64,000 nucleotides of DNA from Mycobacterium sp. BK086. Its GTDB lineage: Bacteria; Actinomycetota; Actinomycetes; Mycobacteriales; Mycobacteriaceae. Positions 28,592 to 37,474 of this stretch are shown here, piece by piece. The notes beneath the pieces were generated by a model. That model was not told the DNA's origin. It saw only the letters and a list, made by a program, of their open reading frames with translations, and made no database searches. The stretch covers positions 186,001 to 250,000 of the forward strand of contig SNWL01000004.1 of assembly GCA_004362315.1 (NCBI GenBank), given 5' to 3'. The position numbers and the translations under genes were made by a program. The stretch's first letter is position 1, and each line of letters starts with the position of its first letter.

Positions 28592-29887
28592 CTATCGACG
28601 GGTGGCGGCGACCATCGCGCCCTTGGCCGGTGCGATCGCCACGCCGCGGGATTGCTGATGTTCGCTGCGGGCAGACGACGGGGTGATCGTGTGGTCCCGC
28701 AGCAACGTTCGTAAGACCACGCGCATCTCCATGTTCGCGAAGGCGGCGCCGATGCAGCGACGGATACCGCCGCCGTAGGGCATCCACTCCGCCGGATCCG
28801 GCGAGGAGGTCAGGAAGCGGTGGGGATCGAACCGGCCGGGATCGGGGAACACGGCGTCGTCGGCGTGCAGCAGCCCGATGCCGGCCACGATCGTCAGCCC
28901 CTGCGGAATCGTCCACGGGCCCAGCGTCAGGGCGGGCGCGGTCACCTGCCGGAACGTCACGTCGATGACGGGACGGGTGCGCTGGACCTCCAGGATGGTG
29001 GCGCCCAGGAGCACCTCGGATCCGCTGTCGAGGTCGGCGACCAGGCGCGCCAGCAGCCCGGGATGCCGCTGCAGCCGCTCCACGGCCCAGGCCAGCGTGG
29101 TGGCCGTCGTCTCGTGGCCGGCCGCGAGCAGGGTGATCAATTCGTCGGCGATCTCGGCCCGCGACATCGGCGACCCGTCGTCATAGCGGCTGCGCAGCAT
29201 CAGCGCCAGGACGTCGTCGCGGGATTCCAGATCGGGATCGGCCAGCGCCTTCTCGATCAGCCGGTCGACGATCTGGTCGTATTCGCGACGATAGCTGCCA
29301 AAGCGCCCCCAGGGGCTCCAGCGTCCCCAATCCCATTGCGGCACAGGGATGAGCGAGAGTTTGGAGCCCAACTGGATGGCCGGCGGCAGCAGGTCACGCA
29401 GGCGATCGAACTCCTCGCCGGACGCACCGAACACCGCGCGCAGGATCACGTTCAGGGTGATGCGCATCATCGACGGCAACGACGCGAAGGACCGGTCGCC
29501 GGGCCAGGTGCCGAATTCCGCGACGGCCTCCTGTTCGACGATGGTCTCGTAGGCGCTCAGCCGCCGGCCGTTGAACGGCGGGGTCAGCAGTTTGCGGTGC
29601 GCGCGATGACGCGGTCCCGCAAGCGCGAACATCGAATTGGGCCCCATGACCCGGCCGAGATTGGTGTCGGTGGTGTCGGCGACGTCGGCGCCGGCCTTGA
29701 ACAGCTGGCGGATCTGGCCGGGGTCGCTGAGCACCACGACGCGCCCCCAGATGGGCAGGTTGAGGGTGAACGCCGAGCCGTAGTGGCGCCGCACGATGTG
29801 CAGGGCCGCACGGCGATCGGCCACCGCGATCACGGCCTGAAGGGCCCGCGGGATCGGCGGGGCGGGCGGCAACGCGATCGTCGACAC
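28592..29887 (-). CDS. Cytochrome P450 (CYP135/138-like)
   Basis: 431 residues. Oxygen-binding I-helix AGHETTATTLAW, an ExxR-type helix (LEVQRTRP), and the heme loop WMPYGGGIRRCIGAAF with the axial Cys. The N-terminus (RRHYGSAFTLNLPIWGRVVVL) resembles the mycobacterial CYP135/137/138 group. Soluble monooxygenase of unknown substrate. It needs a ferredoxin and reductase from elsewhere. It stands 60 bp upstream of the antiporter gene. Confidence 0.88.
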   Translation of the reverse strand: MSTIALPPAPPIPRALQAVIAVADRRAALHIVRRHYGSAFTLNLPIWGRVVVLSDPGQIRQLFKAGADVADTTDTNLGRVMGPNSMFALAGPRHRAHRKLLTPPFNGRRLSAYETIVEQEAVAEFGTWPGDRSFASLPSMMRITLNVILRAVFGASGEEFDRLRDLLPPAIQLGSKLSLIPVPQWDWGRWSPWGRFGSYRREYDQIVDRLIEKALADPDLESRDDVLALMLRSRYDDGSPMSRAEIADELITLLAAGHETTATTLAWAVERLQRHPGLLARLVADLDSGSEVLLGATILEVQRTRPVIDVTFRQVTAPALTLGPWTIPQGLTIVAGIGLLHADDAVFPDPGRFDPHRFLTSSPDPAEWMPYGGGIRRCIGAAFANMEMRVVLRTLLRDHTITPSSARSEHQQSRGVAIAPAKGAMVAATRR

Positions 29888-29956
29888 CGGCGGATGGTAG
29901 GTGGCGCCGGCGTGTCCCGGCCGACCAGAAACCGTCTAGCCGATGAACACAGAGCC

Positions 29957-31231
29957 CTAGATCGGTGACAGAAATGCCTGCAGCGCAGCCGAATACGCGC
30001 CGACGTCGGCCGCGCCCATGAGCTCGCGCGCGGAGTGCATGGCCAGCTGAGCCGCCCCGACGTCCACGGTGGGGATTCCGGTGCGCGCCGAGGTCATCGG
30101 CCCGATCGTCGAACCGCACGGCAGATCGGCGCGATGCTCATAGCGCTGCAGCGGCACCCCTGCCTGCCGGCAGGCCAGCTCGAAGGCGGCGGCGGTCCGG
30201 CCGTCGGTGGCGTAGCGCAGGTTCGGCTGCACCTTGAGCACCGGTCCGCCGTCCACGGCGATCAGGTGCCCGGGTTCGTGACGGTCGGGATAGTTGGGGT
30301 GCGTCGCATGCGCCATGTCGCCGGAGGCCACCATCGACGCCGTCAGCCGACGCAGGAAATCCTCCCGGTCGCCGCCCCCGGCCAGCACGATGCGCTCGAG
30401 TGTGGTCAGCAGCAGATCCGACTGCGCACCGTGATCCGACGTCGAACCCACCTCCTCGTGGTCGAACAGGGCCAGCACCGGCAGATAACCGCGCGGCTCG
30501 GCGGCCAGGAACGCCTCCAACCCGGCGTAGCAGGTGCCCTGATTGTCCAGCCGGGGCGCGCTGACGAACTGACCGTCGACACCGATGAGCGCCGATCCGG
30601 TCAGGTCGTGAGTCATCAGATCGGCGGACAGCAGGTCGGCCGGTTCCACCCCGGCCCACTCGGCGACGTAGCCCAGGAAGGACCGAGGTTCGGAGCCCAG
30701 CCCCCAGACGGCGTTGACATGGCGCTGCGGATCGAGCTTGACCGCCGCGCGGTCCTCGGCAAGGTGGATGGCCAGTTGCGGCACCCGCAGGATCGGGTCG
30801 TCGATGCGGACCAGCCGGTGCGAGACACCGCCCGCGGCCCCGGGGTCGCGCACCGAGAGCCGGCCACTGATCCCGAGGTCGCGGTCCAGCCAGGAGTTGA
30901 GCCACGCCCCGCCGTACGGTTCCAGCGCCACGACCTGCCAGCCGGCCACCACCCGGTCCGGATGCTGTTTGACGCGCAGATTGGGGCTGTCGGTGTGGCC
31001 GCCCACGATACGAAAAGGCAGTTCCGGGTCTGTGGAGTTCCACGCCACCAGCGAGCCGGCCCGCACCGTGAAGTACCGGCCACCGCTGCCGTCCGGCCAC
31101 CGGTCGGTCTCGGTCAGTTCGGTGTAGCCGGCGGCACTCAGGCGCTGCGCAACCGTGTGGCAGACGTGGAACGGTGACGGCGACGCGTCGATGAACTCGC
31201 ACAACCCGTGCGCACTGGCGCCTGTGGACAT
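29957..31231 (-). CDS. pepC: M18 family aminopeptidase PepC
   Basis: 424 residues, dodecameric aspartyl-aminopeptidase family M18. Zinc-binding motifs: [20 protein letters not shown], and [12 protein letters not shown], and a late HSARE segment. It removes acidic N-terminal residues from cytoplasmic peptides. Start: ATG of MSTGASAHG, which aligns with the remembered M. tuberculosis protein; upstream in-frame ATGs would add eight residues. Divergent from the DyP gene, 39 bp away. Confidence 0.9.
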   Translation of the reverse strand: MSTGASAHGLCEFIDASPSPFHVCHTVAQRLSAAGYTELTETDRWPDGSGGRYFTVRAGSLVAWNSTDPELPFRIVGGHTDSPNLRVKQHPDRVVAGWQVVALEPYGGAWLNSWLDRDLGISGRLSVRDPGAAGGVSHRLVRIDDPILRVPQLAIHLAEDRAAVKLDPQRHVNAVWGLGSEPRSFLGYVAEWAGVEPADLLSADLMTHDLTGSALIGVDGQFVSAPRLDNQGTCYAGLEAFLAAEPRGYLPVLALFDHEEVGSTSDHGAQSDLLLTTLERIVLAGGGDREDFLRRLTASMVASGDMAHATHPNYPDRHEPGHLIAVDGGPVLKVQPNLRYATDGRTAAAFELACRQAGVPLQRYEHRADLPCGSTIGPMTSARTGIPTVDVGAAQLAMHSARELMGAADVGAYSAALQAFLSPI

Positions 31232-31270
31232 GTTCACCATCATCGCCGACATCATTTTCGTTAGGGTCAG

Positions 31271-32296
31271 ATGGTGCCCTCCCCGCTACCTCAACCGGTA
31301 CTGGCTCCCCTGACACCCGCCGCGATCTTTTTGGTGGCCACGATCAATGAGGGCGGCGAGGCCGCCGTGCACGACGCCTTGCCCGATCTGGGTGGCCTCG
31401 TCAAGGCGATCGGTTTCCGGGACCCGACGAAGAACCTGTCGATGGTGACGTCGATCGGATCGCAGGCGTGGGACCGGTTGTTCGCGGGGCCGCGGCCCAA
31501 AGATCTGCACCCGTTCGTCGAGCTGCACGGCTCGCGGCACCACGCCCCGGCCACGCCCGGTGATCTGTTGTTCCACATCCGGGCCGAGACGCTCGATGTC
31601 TGCTTCGAACTGGCCGGCCGGGTGGTCAAGGCGATGGCAGGTGGGATCACGATCGTCGACGAGGTGCACGGGTTCAAGTTCTTCGACAATCGCGACCTGC
31701 TCGGCTTCGTCGACGGCACCGAGAACCCGGACGGCCCACAGGCCTTGAGCGCCACCGAGATCGGCGACGAAGACCCGGATTTCGCCGGCGGCTGCTATGT
31801 CCATGTACAGAAGTACGTCCACGACATGTCGTCGTGGGATTCGTTGTCGGTCACCGAGCAGGAGAACGTGATCGGCCGCAGCAAGCTCGAGGACATCGAG
31901 ATGGCCGACGACGTGAAACCGGCCAACTCCCACATCGCGCTGAACGTGATCGAGGACGCCGACGGCAACGAGCTCAAAATCGTGCGGGCCAACATGCCGT
32001 TCGGCGAGATCGGCACCGGCGAGTACGGCACGTATTACATCGGCTACTCGCGCTCGCCCGAGGTCACCGAGAAGATGTTGGAGAACATGTTCCTCGGCGA
32101 TCCGCCCGGCAACACCGACCGGATCCTCGATTTCTCCACCGCGCTGACCGGCACGATGTTCTTCACGCCCATCGTCGATTTCCTGAACGATCCGCCGCCG
32201 AGACCGGGCTCCGGCGAGATCGAAGCAGCTCCCCCGGCACCTGCCACCACCTCCGACGGCTCATTGGCGATCGGCAGCCTGAAAGGACAGCCCTGA
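31271..32296 (+). CDS. Dye-decolorizing peroxidase, encapsulin cargo
   Basis: 341 residues, DyP-type heme peroxidase. The diagnostic GXXDG motif is in [11 protein letters not shown]; the proximal-heme region HIALNVIED and the Arg in RANMPFGE are present. The C-terminus carries [13 protein letters not shown], the encapsulin targeting peptide, so the enzyme is packed in the nanocompartment encoded next door. Start: ATG, but a TAGGGT box ends 6 nt before the GTG that is codon 2, so a leaderless GTG start is possible. The stop overlaps the encapsulin ATG. Confidence 0.93.
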   Translation: MVPSPLPQPVLAPLTPAAIFLVATINEGGEAAVHDALPDLGGLVKAIGFRDPTKNLSMVTSIGSQAWDRLFAGPRPKDLHPFVELHGSRHHAPATPGDLLFHIRAETLDVCFELAGRVVKAMAGGITIVDEVHGFKFFDNRDLLGFVDGTENPDGPQALSATEIGDEDPDFAGGCYVHVQKYVHDMSSWDSLSVTEQENVIGRSKLEDIEMADDVKPANSHIALNVIEDADGNELKIVRANMPFGEIGTGEYGTYYIGYSRSPEVTEKMLENMFLGDPPGNTDRILDFSTALTGTMFFTPIVDFLNDPPPRPGSGEIEAAPPAPATTSDGSLAIGSLKGQP

Positions 32297-33093
32297 TGAA
32301 CAACCTCTACCGCGAGCTTGCTCCGATCACCGAATCGGCTTGGAGCGAAATCGAATTGGAGGCGACCCGGACGTTCAAGCGGCATATCGCCGGTCGCCGC
32401 GTCGTCGACGTCAGCGAGCCGGGTGGTCCGGTGACGGCCGCGATCAGCACCGGCCATCTGCGCGACGTGACGGCGCCGGCCGAGGGTGTGGTGGCGCACC
32501 TTCGCGAGTCCAAGCCGCTGGTGCGGCTGCGGGTCCCGTTCACCGTGTCGCGCACCGCGATCGACGACGTGGAGCGCGGCGCGCAGGATTCGGACTGGGA
32601 TCCGGTCAAGGACGCCGCCAAGAAGCTCGCGTTCATCGAGGATCGGGCGATCTTCGAGGGCTATTCGGCGGCGTCGATCGACGGCATCCGCAGCTGCAGC
32701 TCCAACCCCGCGCTGGCGTTGCCCGAGGATCCCCGCGAGTACCCCGACGTGTTCGCCCAGGCGCTCTCGGAGCTGCGGTTGGCGGGTGTGGACGGCCCGT
32801 ATTCGGTGCTGCTGTCGGCCGATGCCTACACCAAGGTCAGCGAGACCACCGAGCACGGCTATCCGCTCCGCGAGCACCTCAACCGGCTGGTGGACGGCGA
32901 GATCATCTGGGCGCCCGCGATCGACGGCGCGTTCCTGCTGAGCACCCGCGGCGGGGATTTCGATCTGCAGCTGGGCACCGATGTCGCGATCGGGTATCTG
33001 AGCCACGACGCCGACTCCGTGCAGCTGTACATGCAGGAGACGCTGACGTTCCTCTGCTACACCGCCGAGGCGTCGGTCGCGCTGACCGCCTAG
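32296..33093 (+). CDS. Encapsulin shell protein (Cfp29-like)
   Basis: 265 residues, family 1 encapsulin with the HK97 capsid fold: [19 protein letters not shown], then [11 protein letters not shown] and the P-domain [10 protein letters not shown]. Sixty copies form a shell of about 24 nm. It is coupled to the DyP gene by a TGATG overlap and has AAAGGA as a ribosome site. M. tuberculosis Cfp29 (Rv0798c) loads DyP through the same C-terminal tag and protects against oxidative stress. Confidence 0.95.
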   Translation: MNNLYRELAPITESAWSEIELEATRTFKRHIAGRRVVDVSEPGGPVTAAISTGHLRDVTAPAEGVVAHLRESKPLVRLRVPFTVSRTAIDDVERGAQDSDWDPVKDAAKKLAFIEDRAIFEGYSAASIDGIRSCSSNPALALPEDPREYPDVFAQALSELRLAGVDGPYSVLLSADAYTKVSETTEHGYPLREHLNRLVDGEIIWAPAIDGAFLLSTRGGDFDLQLGTDVAIGYLSHDADSVQLYMQETLTFLCYTAEASVALTA

Positions 33094-33767
33094 GACGCGG
33101 CCAGCACCGCGTCGAGCGCCGAGTAGAACAGGCCGAGCCCGTCGTCGGACGGGCCGGTCAGCGCCTCGGTGGCGTGCTCGGGGTGCGGCATCAGGCCGAC
33201 GACCCGGCCGTTGGCCGAGCTGATGCCGGCGATGTCGCGCATCGAGCCGTTGGGGTTGTCGGCATAGCGGAACGCCACCCGGCCCTCGCCCTCGAGTTCG
33301 TCGAGCACCGCTTCGCTGGCCACGTAGCGGCCCTCGCCGGACTTCAGCGGCACCAGCAGCTCGGCGCCCGATTCATACCGCGAGGTCCACGCGCTGGTGA
33401 TCGAGTCGACCGTCAGCCACACGTCGCGACAGATGAAGTGCAGGCCGGCGTTGCGGGTCAGCGCGCCCGGCAGCAGCCCGGCCTCGCACAGCACCTGGAA
33501 TCCGTTGCAGATGCCGAGCACCGGCATCCCCTTGTTCGCGGCGGCGATGACCTCACCCATGACGGGTGCGAACTTCGCGATCGCCCCGCAGCGCAGGTAG
33601 TCGCCGTAGGAGAAACCGCCGGGGACGACGACGGCGTCGACGCCCTTTAGGTCGGCGTCACCGTGCCAGAGGCTAACCGCTTCGGCGCCTGCCAGCCGCA
33701 CCGCGCGGGCGGCGTCGACATCGTCGAGCGTGCCGGGGAAGGTGATGACCCCGATCCGTGCGCTCAC
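33090..33767 (-). CDS. purQ: Phosphoribosylformylglycinamidine synthase subunit PurQ
   Basis: 225 residues, class I glutamine amidotransferase. The nucleophile Cys is in GICNGFQVL and the catalytic His-x-Glu is in MPHPEHA. It supplies ammonia to PurL. Start overlaps the purS stop by 4 bp; its own stop overlaps the encapsulin 3' end by 4 bp on the other strand. Confidence 0.96.
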   Translation of the reverse strand: MSARIGVITFPGTLDDVDAARAVRLAGAEAVSLWHGDADLKGVDAVVVPGGFSYGDYLRCGAIAKFAPVMGEVIAAANKGMPVLGICNGFQVLCEAGLLPGALTRNAGLHFICRDVWLTVDSITSAWTSRYESGAELLVPLKSGEGRYVASEAVLDELEGEGRVAFRYADNPNGSMRDIAGISSANGRVVGLMPHPEHATEALTGPSDDGLGLFYSALDAVLAAS

Positions 33768-34009
33768 GCTTGCTCCCGAGTGACCGACCAGTCCTCGATG
33801 ACGGTGTTGGCCAGCAGCGACTCGGCGATCTCGGCGAGCGCCTCGTCGCTGATCGAGTCGTCGACTTCGAGTTCGAATCGCTTGCCCTGCCGGACATCTG
33901 CGATGCCGGCGTGTCCCAGCCGGCCCAATGCGCCGACGATCGCCTGACCCTGGGGGTCGAGAATCTCGGCTTTGGGCATCACGTTGACCACCACACGGGC
34001 CACAGGCAC
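33764..34009 (-). CDS. purS: Phosphoribosylformylglycinamidine synthase subunit PurS
   Basis: 81 residues, the usual PurS size ([18 protein letters not shown], then [13 protein letters not shown]). It bridges PurL and PurQ in the FGAM synthase complex. It is the first gene of the purS-purQ pair, with a 4-bp overlap. It starts 46 bp downstream of an exported-protein gene on the same strand. Confidence 0.95.
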   Translation of the reverse strand: MPVARVVVNVMPKAEILDPQGQAIVGALGRLGHAGIADVRQGKRFELEVDDSISDEALAEIAESLLANTVIEDWSVTREQA

Positions 34010-34054
34010 TCCTGCTGACGTCGGGGAATGTTGCGGTGTAACTCTACCGGCGGC

Positions 34055-34726
34055 TCATCCGCACGACCCGATGTAGGCCGTGCACAGCGGCGCGCCCAGG
34101 GCATCGAGCACGGTTTCGTCGGCGGCCATCGGCCACGCGGTCTGCGGCGGCGCGGTCGACCACATCGCCAGCTCGGTCACGGTGCTGTTCGCCGGATTGG
34201 CCACCACGTACTCGCGCAGGATCACCGGCCCGCTGATCACCGCGGCCATCCGGTCGTTCTGGTCGATGGTCAGCGACGGTGAGGCCAGCGGGTTGGTGCG
34301 CTGGCAGGATCGCAGGGCGGCCACGGCGTGGTGAAAGACATCGTCGGCCAGCTGGCCACCGCGCCAAGTCTCGCCACGCCAGTGCATGACGGTCGCCTGC
34401 AGCTGCCACTGGCCGTCGGGATTGACGACGGTGGCCCGTTCCGCGACGGCATAGACGCGCGGATCCTGTGGCATCGGCGGGCTGCCGCACAGTTCCTCGA
34501 ACCGGAATCGGGGCGCGGTGGCGGTCACCGCCACGCCGGACAGACGCGGCCAGGTGTAGCGGGCGTTGAGCGGCATCGCCCACGGCGCGATCCAGGCCGC
34601 GTCGGGAATGCGGTCGCAGTTGGGCGGGCAGGTGTCGGGTTCGGCGGCAGCGGGCGGTGCGACGGCAAGCCCGCAGGCCACCAGCACCACCGCGATAGCC
34701 AACCGCACGTTTTGCCGCCTCCCCAT
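34055..34726 (-). CDS. Exported protein of unknown function
   Basis: 223 residues. A Sec signal peptide (VRLAIAVVLVACGLAVAPPAAA) ends before EPDTCPPNC. The mature domain has at least six cysteines (CPPNC, ELCGSP, RSCQ, LCTAYIGSC), which suggests disulfide-bonded secretion. ALRSCQRTNPLASPS and VLREYVV are recognisable but I cannot name a family. Start: ATG of MGRRQNVRL. It lies upstream of purS on the same strand. Confidence 0.75.
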   Translation of the reverse strand: MGRRQNVRLAIAVVLVACGLAVAPPAAAEPDTCPPNCDRIPDAAWIAPWAMPLNARYTWPRLSGVAVTATAPRFRFEELCGSPPMPQDPRVYAVAERATVVNPDGQWQLQATVMHWRGETWRGGQLADDVFHHAVAALRSCQRTNPLASPSLTIDQNDRMAAVISGPVILREYVVANPANSTVTELAMWSTAPPQTAWPMAADETVLDALGAPLCTAYIGSCG

Positions 34727-34744
34727 GCGCGCACAATCGTAAAC

Positions 34745-35383
34745 ATGGAACTGACGCATTTCGGGCATTCATGCCTTCTCGCTGAGTTCGACGGGGCCAC
34801 GCTGTTGTTCGACCCGGGTAACTTCTCCCATGGTTTCGAGGGTGTGACCGGGTTGTCGGCCATCCTGATCACGCATCAGCACCCCGACCACGCCGACCGT
34901 GAACGCCTTCCCGCGCTGGTCGAGGCCAACCCGAACGCCGTGCTGTATGCCGATCCCGCGACGGCGGCCGAACTCGGTGAGCCCTGGCGCGCGGTCCACG
35001 TCGGGGACGCACTGAACGTCGCGGGGCTTACCATCCGCGGGGTCGGCGGCAGGCACGCCGTCATCCACCCGGAGATCCCGGTGATCGACAACATCTCGTA
35101 TCTGGTCGGCGATGCCGACCATCCGGCGCGGCTCATGCATCCCGGCGATGCGTTGTTCGTGCCCGACGAGCCGGTGGACGTGCTGGCCGCACCGGCCGCC
35201 GCACCGTGGATGCGAATTTCCGAAGCAGTCGACTATCTGCGGGCGGTGGCACCGGCGCATGCCGTCCCGATCCATCAGGGCATAGTGGCTCCGGAGGCTC
35301 GCGGAATCTATTACGGTCGGCTCACCGAGATGACCGACACCGACTTCCGGGTGCTACCGGAGGAGAATTCGTTCCGGTTCTGA
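34745..35383 (+). CDS. Metallo-beta-lactamase-fold hydrolase (UlaG-like)
   Basis: 212 residues. The metal motif HxHxDH is THQHPDHAD (about residue 54), with further histidines in GGRHAVIHP, LMHPGD and PIHQGI. The short form resembles UlaG-type lactonases, but the substrate is unknown. M. tuberculosis Rv0786c is the likely counterpart. It is divergent from the exported protein gene, with 18 bp between starts, and is followed by an SDR gene. Confidence 0.85.
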   Translation: MELTHFGHSCLLAEFDGATLLFDPGNFSHGFEGVTGLSAILITHQHPDHADRERLPALVEANPNAVLYADPATAAELGEPWRAVHVGDALNVAGLTIRGVGGRHAVIHPEIPVIDNISYLVGDADHPARLMHPGDALFVPDEPVDVLAAPAAAPWMRISEAVDYLRAVAPAHAVPIHQGIVAPEARGIYYGRLTEMTDTDFRVLPEENSFRF

Positions 35384-35409
35384 AAACTGTTGTTGTGGAA
35401 GGCTATTGA

Positions 35410-36210
35410 ATGAGTTCTGCGGATTTGGATCACCTGTTCGGGCTGTCCGGCAAGACCGCGCTGGTCACCGGCGGCAGCAGCGGCATCGGGGTGATGATCG
35501 CCCGCGGCCTGCTGCAGGCGGGTGCCCGGGTGATCATCAGTTCTCGGAAGGCCGACAAGTGCGCGCAGGTGGTCGAGGAGCTCTCCGAGTTCGGGTCGAT
35601 CAGCGCGATTCCGGCGGATCTGTCGCGCCAGGAGGAATGCAAACGGCTGGCCGCCGAAGTGCTCGCTGACACCGACGAACTGCACATCCTGGTCAACAAT
35701 GCCGGTGCGACGTGGGGTGAACCGCTGGAGACGTTTCCCGCCTCGGCGTGGGACAAGGTGCTCGACCTCAACGTGAAGTCGCCGTTCTGGATGGTGCAGG
35801 AATTGGCGGGCGCGTTGCGTAAGGCCGGCACGCAGGACGATCCGGCACGGGTGATCAACATCGGCAGCATCGACGGAATCCACGTCCCGGTGATGAACAC
35901 CTACTCCTATTCGGCCAGCAAGGCGGCCGTGCACCAGCTGACCCGTGTTCTGGCTAAAGAGCTTGGGCCACAACATGTCACGGTGAACGCCGTGGCGCCG
36001 GGCCCGTTCCAGTCGAAGATGATGGCTGCCACGCTCGATGCGTTCGGGGACGCCATCGCCGCGTCCTCGCCGATGCGGCGGATCGGCCGCGACGACGACA
36101 TGGCGGGAATCGCAATCTTCTTGGCCAGCCGCGCCGGTTCGTACGTGAACGGGGCGATCATCCCGGTCGACGGCGGGATGGCGACGACGGCCAGCGGCTC
36201 AGGCCGCTGA
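35410..36210 (+). CDS. Classical short-chain dehydrogenase/reductase
   Basis: 266 residues. NAD(P)-binding TGGSSGIG, the NNAGAT loop, Ser in NIGSIDG and the catalytic pair in YSYSASKAA are all present. GGMATT closes the fold. Oxidoreductase on an unknown alcohol or ketone. GGAAGG precedes the ATG by about 7 nt. It may be co-transcribed with the MBL gene 26 bp upstream. Its 3' end overlaps the next gene's 3' end by 12 bp. Confidence 0.85.
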   Translation: MSSADLDHLFGLSGKTALVTGGSSGIGVMIARGLLQAGARVIISSRKADKCAQVVEELSEFGSISAIPADLSRQEECKRLAAEVLADTDELHILVNNAGATWGEPLETFPASAWDKVLDLNVKSPFWMVQELAGALRKAGTQDDPARVINIGSIDGIHVPVMNTYSYSASKAAVHQLTRVLAKELGPQHVTVNAVAPGPFQSKMMAATLDAFGDAIAASSPMRRIGRDDDMAGIAIFLASRAGSYVNGAIIPVDGGMATTASGSGR

Positions 36211-36903
36211 GATGCTGGGTACCGCTGCGTCCCAGCGGTATATCGTCGGCGCGCAGCCGTGCATGAGGGCCAGATCGATCGCGTCGAGCATGGCCTGACG
36301 TGGACCGACTTTGCCGAGTTGCTTTGCGGTGACCGCCAATCGGACGATGCCGCCGCGCCGGGCGGTGCGCTCCGCGGAGAGCACCAGGGTGCGACACCAC
36401 CACGGTTCGGTCACGAACCCCTCGCCGATACCGACGACCCGTGCGCGGGTGGCTTCGCCGGACACCAGGTCGGTGATGCCGTGCAGATCGACGAGTAGTC
36501 GGAAGCCGTTGCGCGGCAACGCGAACTCAGTGCCTGACGAGACCGTCCAACCCGGGGCGGCGAAAAGCCGGGTCCGCAGGCCGACGTGCTCGAGCACGCG
36601 ATCGGCGCCCATCAACCGCAGGTTCGCCTCGTGCGCGGGCAGGGTCGCGAATTCTCCGCGGCGCTTCTTGGTGGCAGCCGCGTCGAATCCGTGCAGCACC
36701 ACCGCGTCACCTTTGGCCCGCCGGCTGGTCAGCCAGCCGATGGTGCCGGGGTCAGACTCCAGGCGATAGCCGTCCTTCTGCCGGGGCGCGACGAGGAGTG
36801 AGGCCGGGACCTTTCGCCCGTCGAGCGCGCCGCAGAACTCCTTGACGTCGCGCAGCGTCCGGTCGTTGATCCCGGAAATCGACACGATGAGTTGGCCAGC
36901 CAC
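36199..36903 (-). CDS. DUF2334 polysaccharide-deacetylase-like protein
   Basis: 234 residues. The NodB-like fold of DUF2334 is suggested by QLIVSISGINDRT at the N-terminus, VVLHGFDAAATKK (the metal site equivalent of HGFxH, here without the second His), and FAAPGWTVSSGT. DUF2334 members are remote relatives of carbohydrate deacetylases. The loss of one metal ligand makes catalysis uncertain. Confidence 0.75.
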   Translation of the reverse strand: MAGQLIVSISGINDRTLRDVKEFCGALDGRKVPASLLVAPRQKDGYRLESDPGTIGWLTSRRAKGDAVVLHGFDAAATKKRRGEFATLPAHEANLRLMGADRVLEHVGLRTRLFAAPGWTVSSGTEFALPRNGFRLLVDLHGITDLVSGEATRARVVGIGEGFVTEPWWCRTLVLSAERTARRGGIVRLAVTAKQLGKVGPRQAMLDAIDLALMHGCAPTIYRWDAAVPSISAA

Positions 36904-36972
36904 GTTCGCAGTGTGGCAATTTCAGGTGTCCGGACAGTGTCCGGCAGCAAGATGTCAGGCGACCATCCGGGT

Positions 36973-37461
36973 TCAGCCCGGCAGGACCGCCTCGATCGCG
37001 GCCACCACTTCGGGGGCGTCGGGTGCGGTCTGCGGCCGGAATCGGTTGACCACCGTGCCACCCGGTGCGATCACGAACTTCTCGAAGTTCCACTGGATGT
37101 CGCCGGCCTTGCCGTCACCGTCGGCGAACTCGGTGAGCTCGGCATACAGCGGGTGCCGGTCGGCGCCGTTGACGTCGGTCTTGGCCAGCAGCGGGAACGT
37201 CACGCCATAGGTGGTCGAGCAGAAGGTTGCAATCTCCTCCGGCGTTCCCGGCTCCTGCCCCATGAACTGGTTGCACGGCACACCGATCACGGCCAGGCCG
37301 CGATCTGCGTAGTCGCGGGCCAGCTTCTCCATGGCCTCGTACTGCGGGGTGAGGCCGCACTTGGAAGCGACGTTGACCAGGAGGACCGCGCGGTCGGCGT
37401 AGTCGGCCAGCGAGGTGGGCGCGCCGGCGAGCGTGGTGAGCGGGATGTCGGTCAGACTCAT
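36973..37461 (-). CDS. Glutathione-peroxidase-family thiol peroxidase
   Basis: 162 residues. The peroxidatic Cys lies in NVASKCGLTPQYE, where animal enzymes have selenocysteine; a Gln-x-Phe loop (NQFMGQEPGT) and the WNFEKF motif complete the active site. Mycobacteria lack glutathione, so thioredoxin or mycothiol is the probable reductant (inference). Start: ATG seven nt after a TAATGT -10 box that overlaps the ptrB stop codon, so the mRNA may be leaderless. Confidence 0.9.
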   Translation of the reverse strand: MSLTDIPLTTLAGAPTSLADYADRAVLLVNVASKCGLTPQYEAMEKLARDYADRGLAVIGVPCNQFMGQEPGTPEEIATFCSTTYGVTFPLLAKTDVNGADRHPLYAELTEFADGDGKAGDIQWNFEKFVIAPGGTVVNRFRPQTAPDAPEVVAAIEAVLPG

Positions 37462-37468
37462 GTGGCTG

Positions 37469-37474
37469 ACATTA
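37469..37474 (-). promoter_or_regulatory. -10 box TAATGT built into the ptrB stop codon
   Basis: Read on the minus strand, the first three bases of TAATGT are the TAA stop of ptrB, and the peroxidase ATG follows after 7 nt. The peroxidase therefore can have its own leaderless transcript besides read-through from ptrB. Confidence 0.5.
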
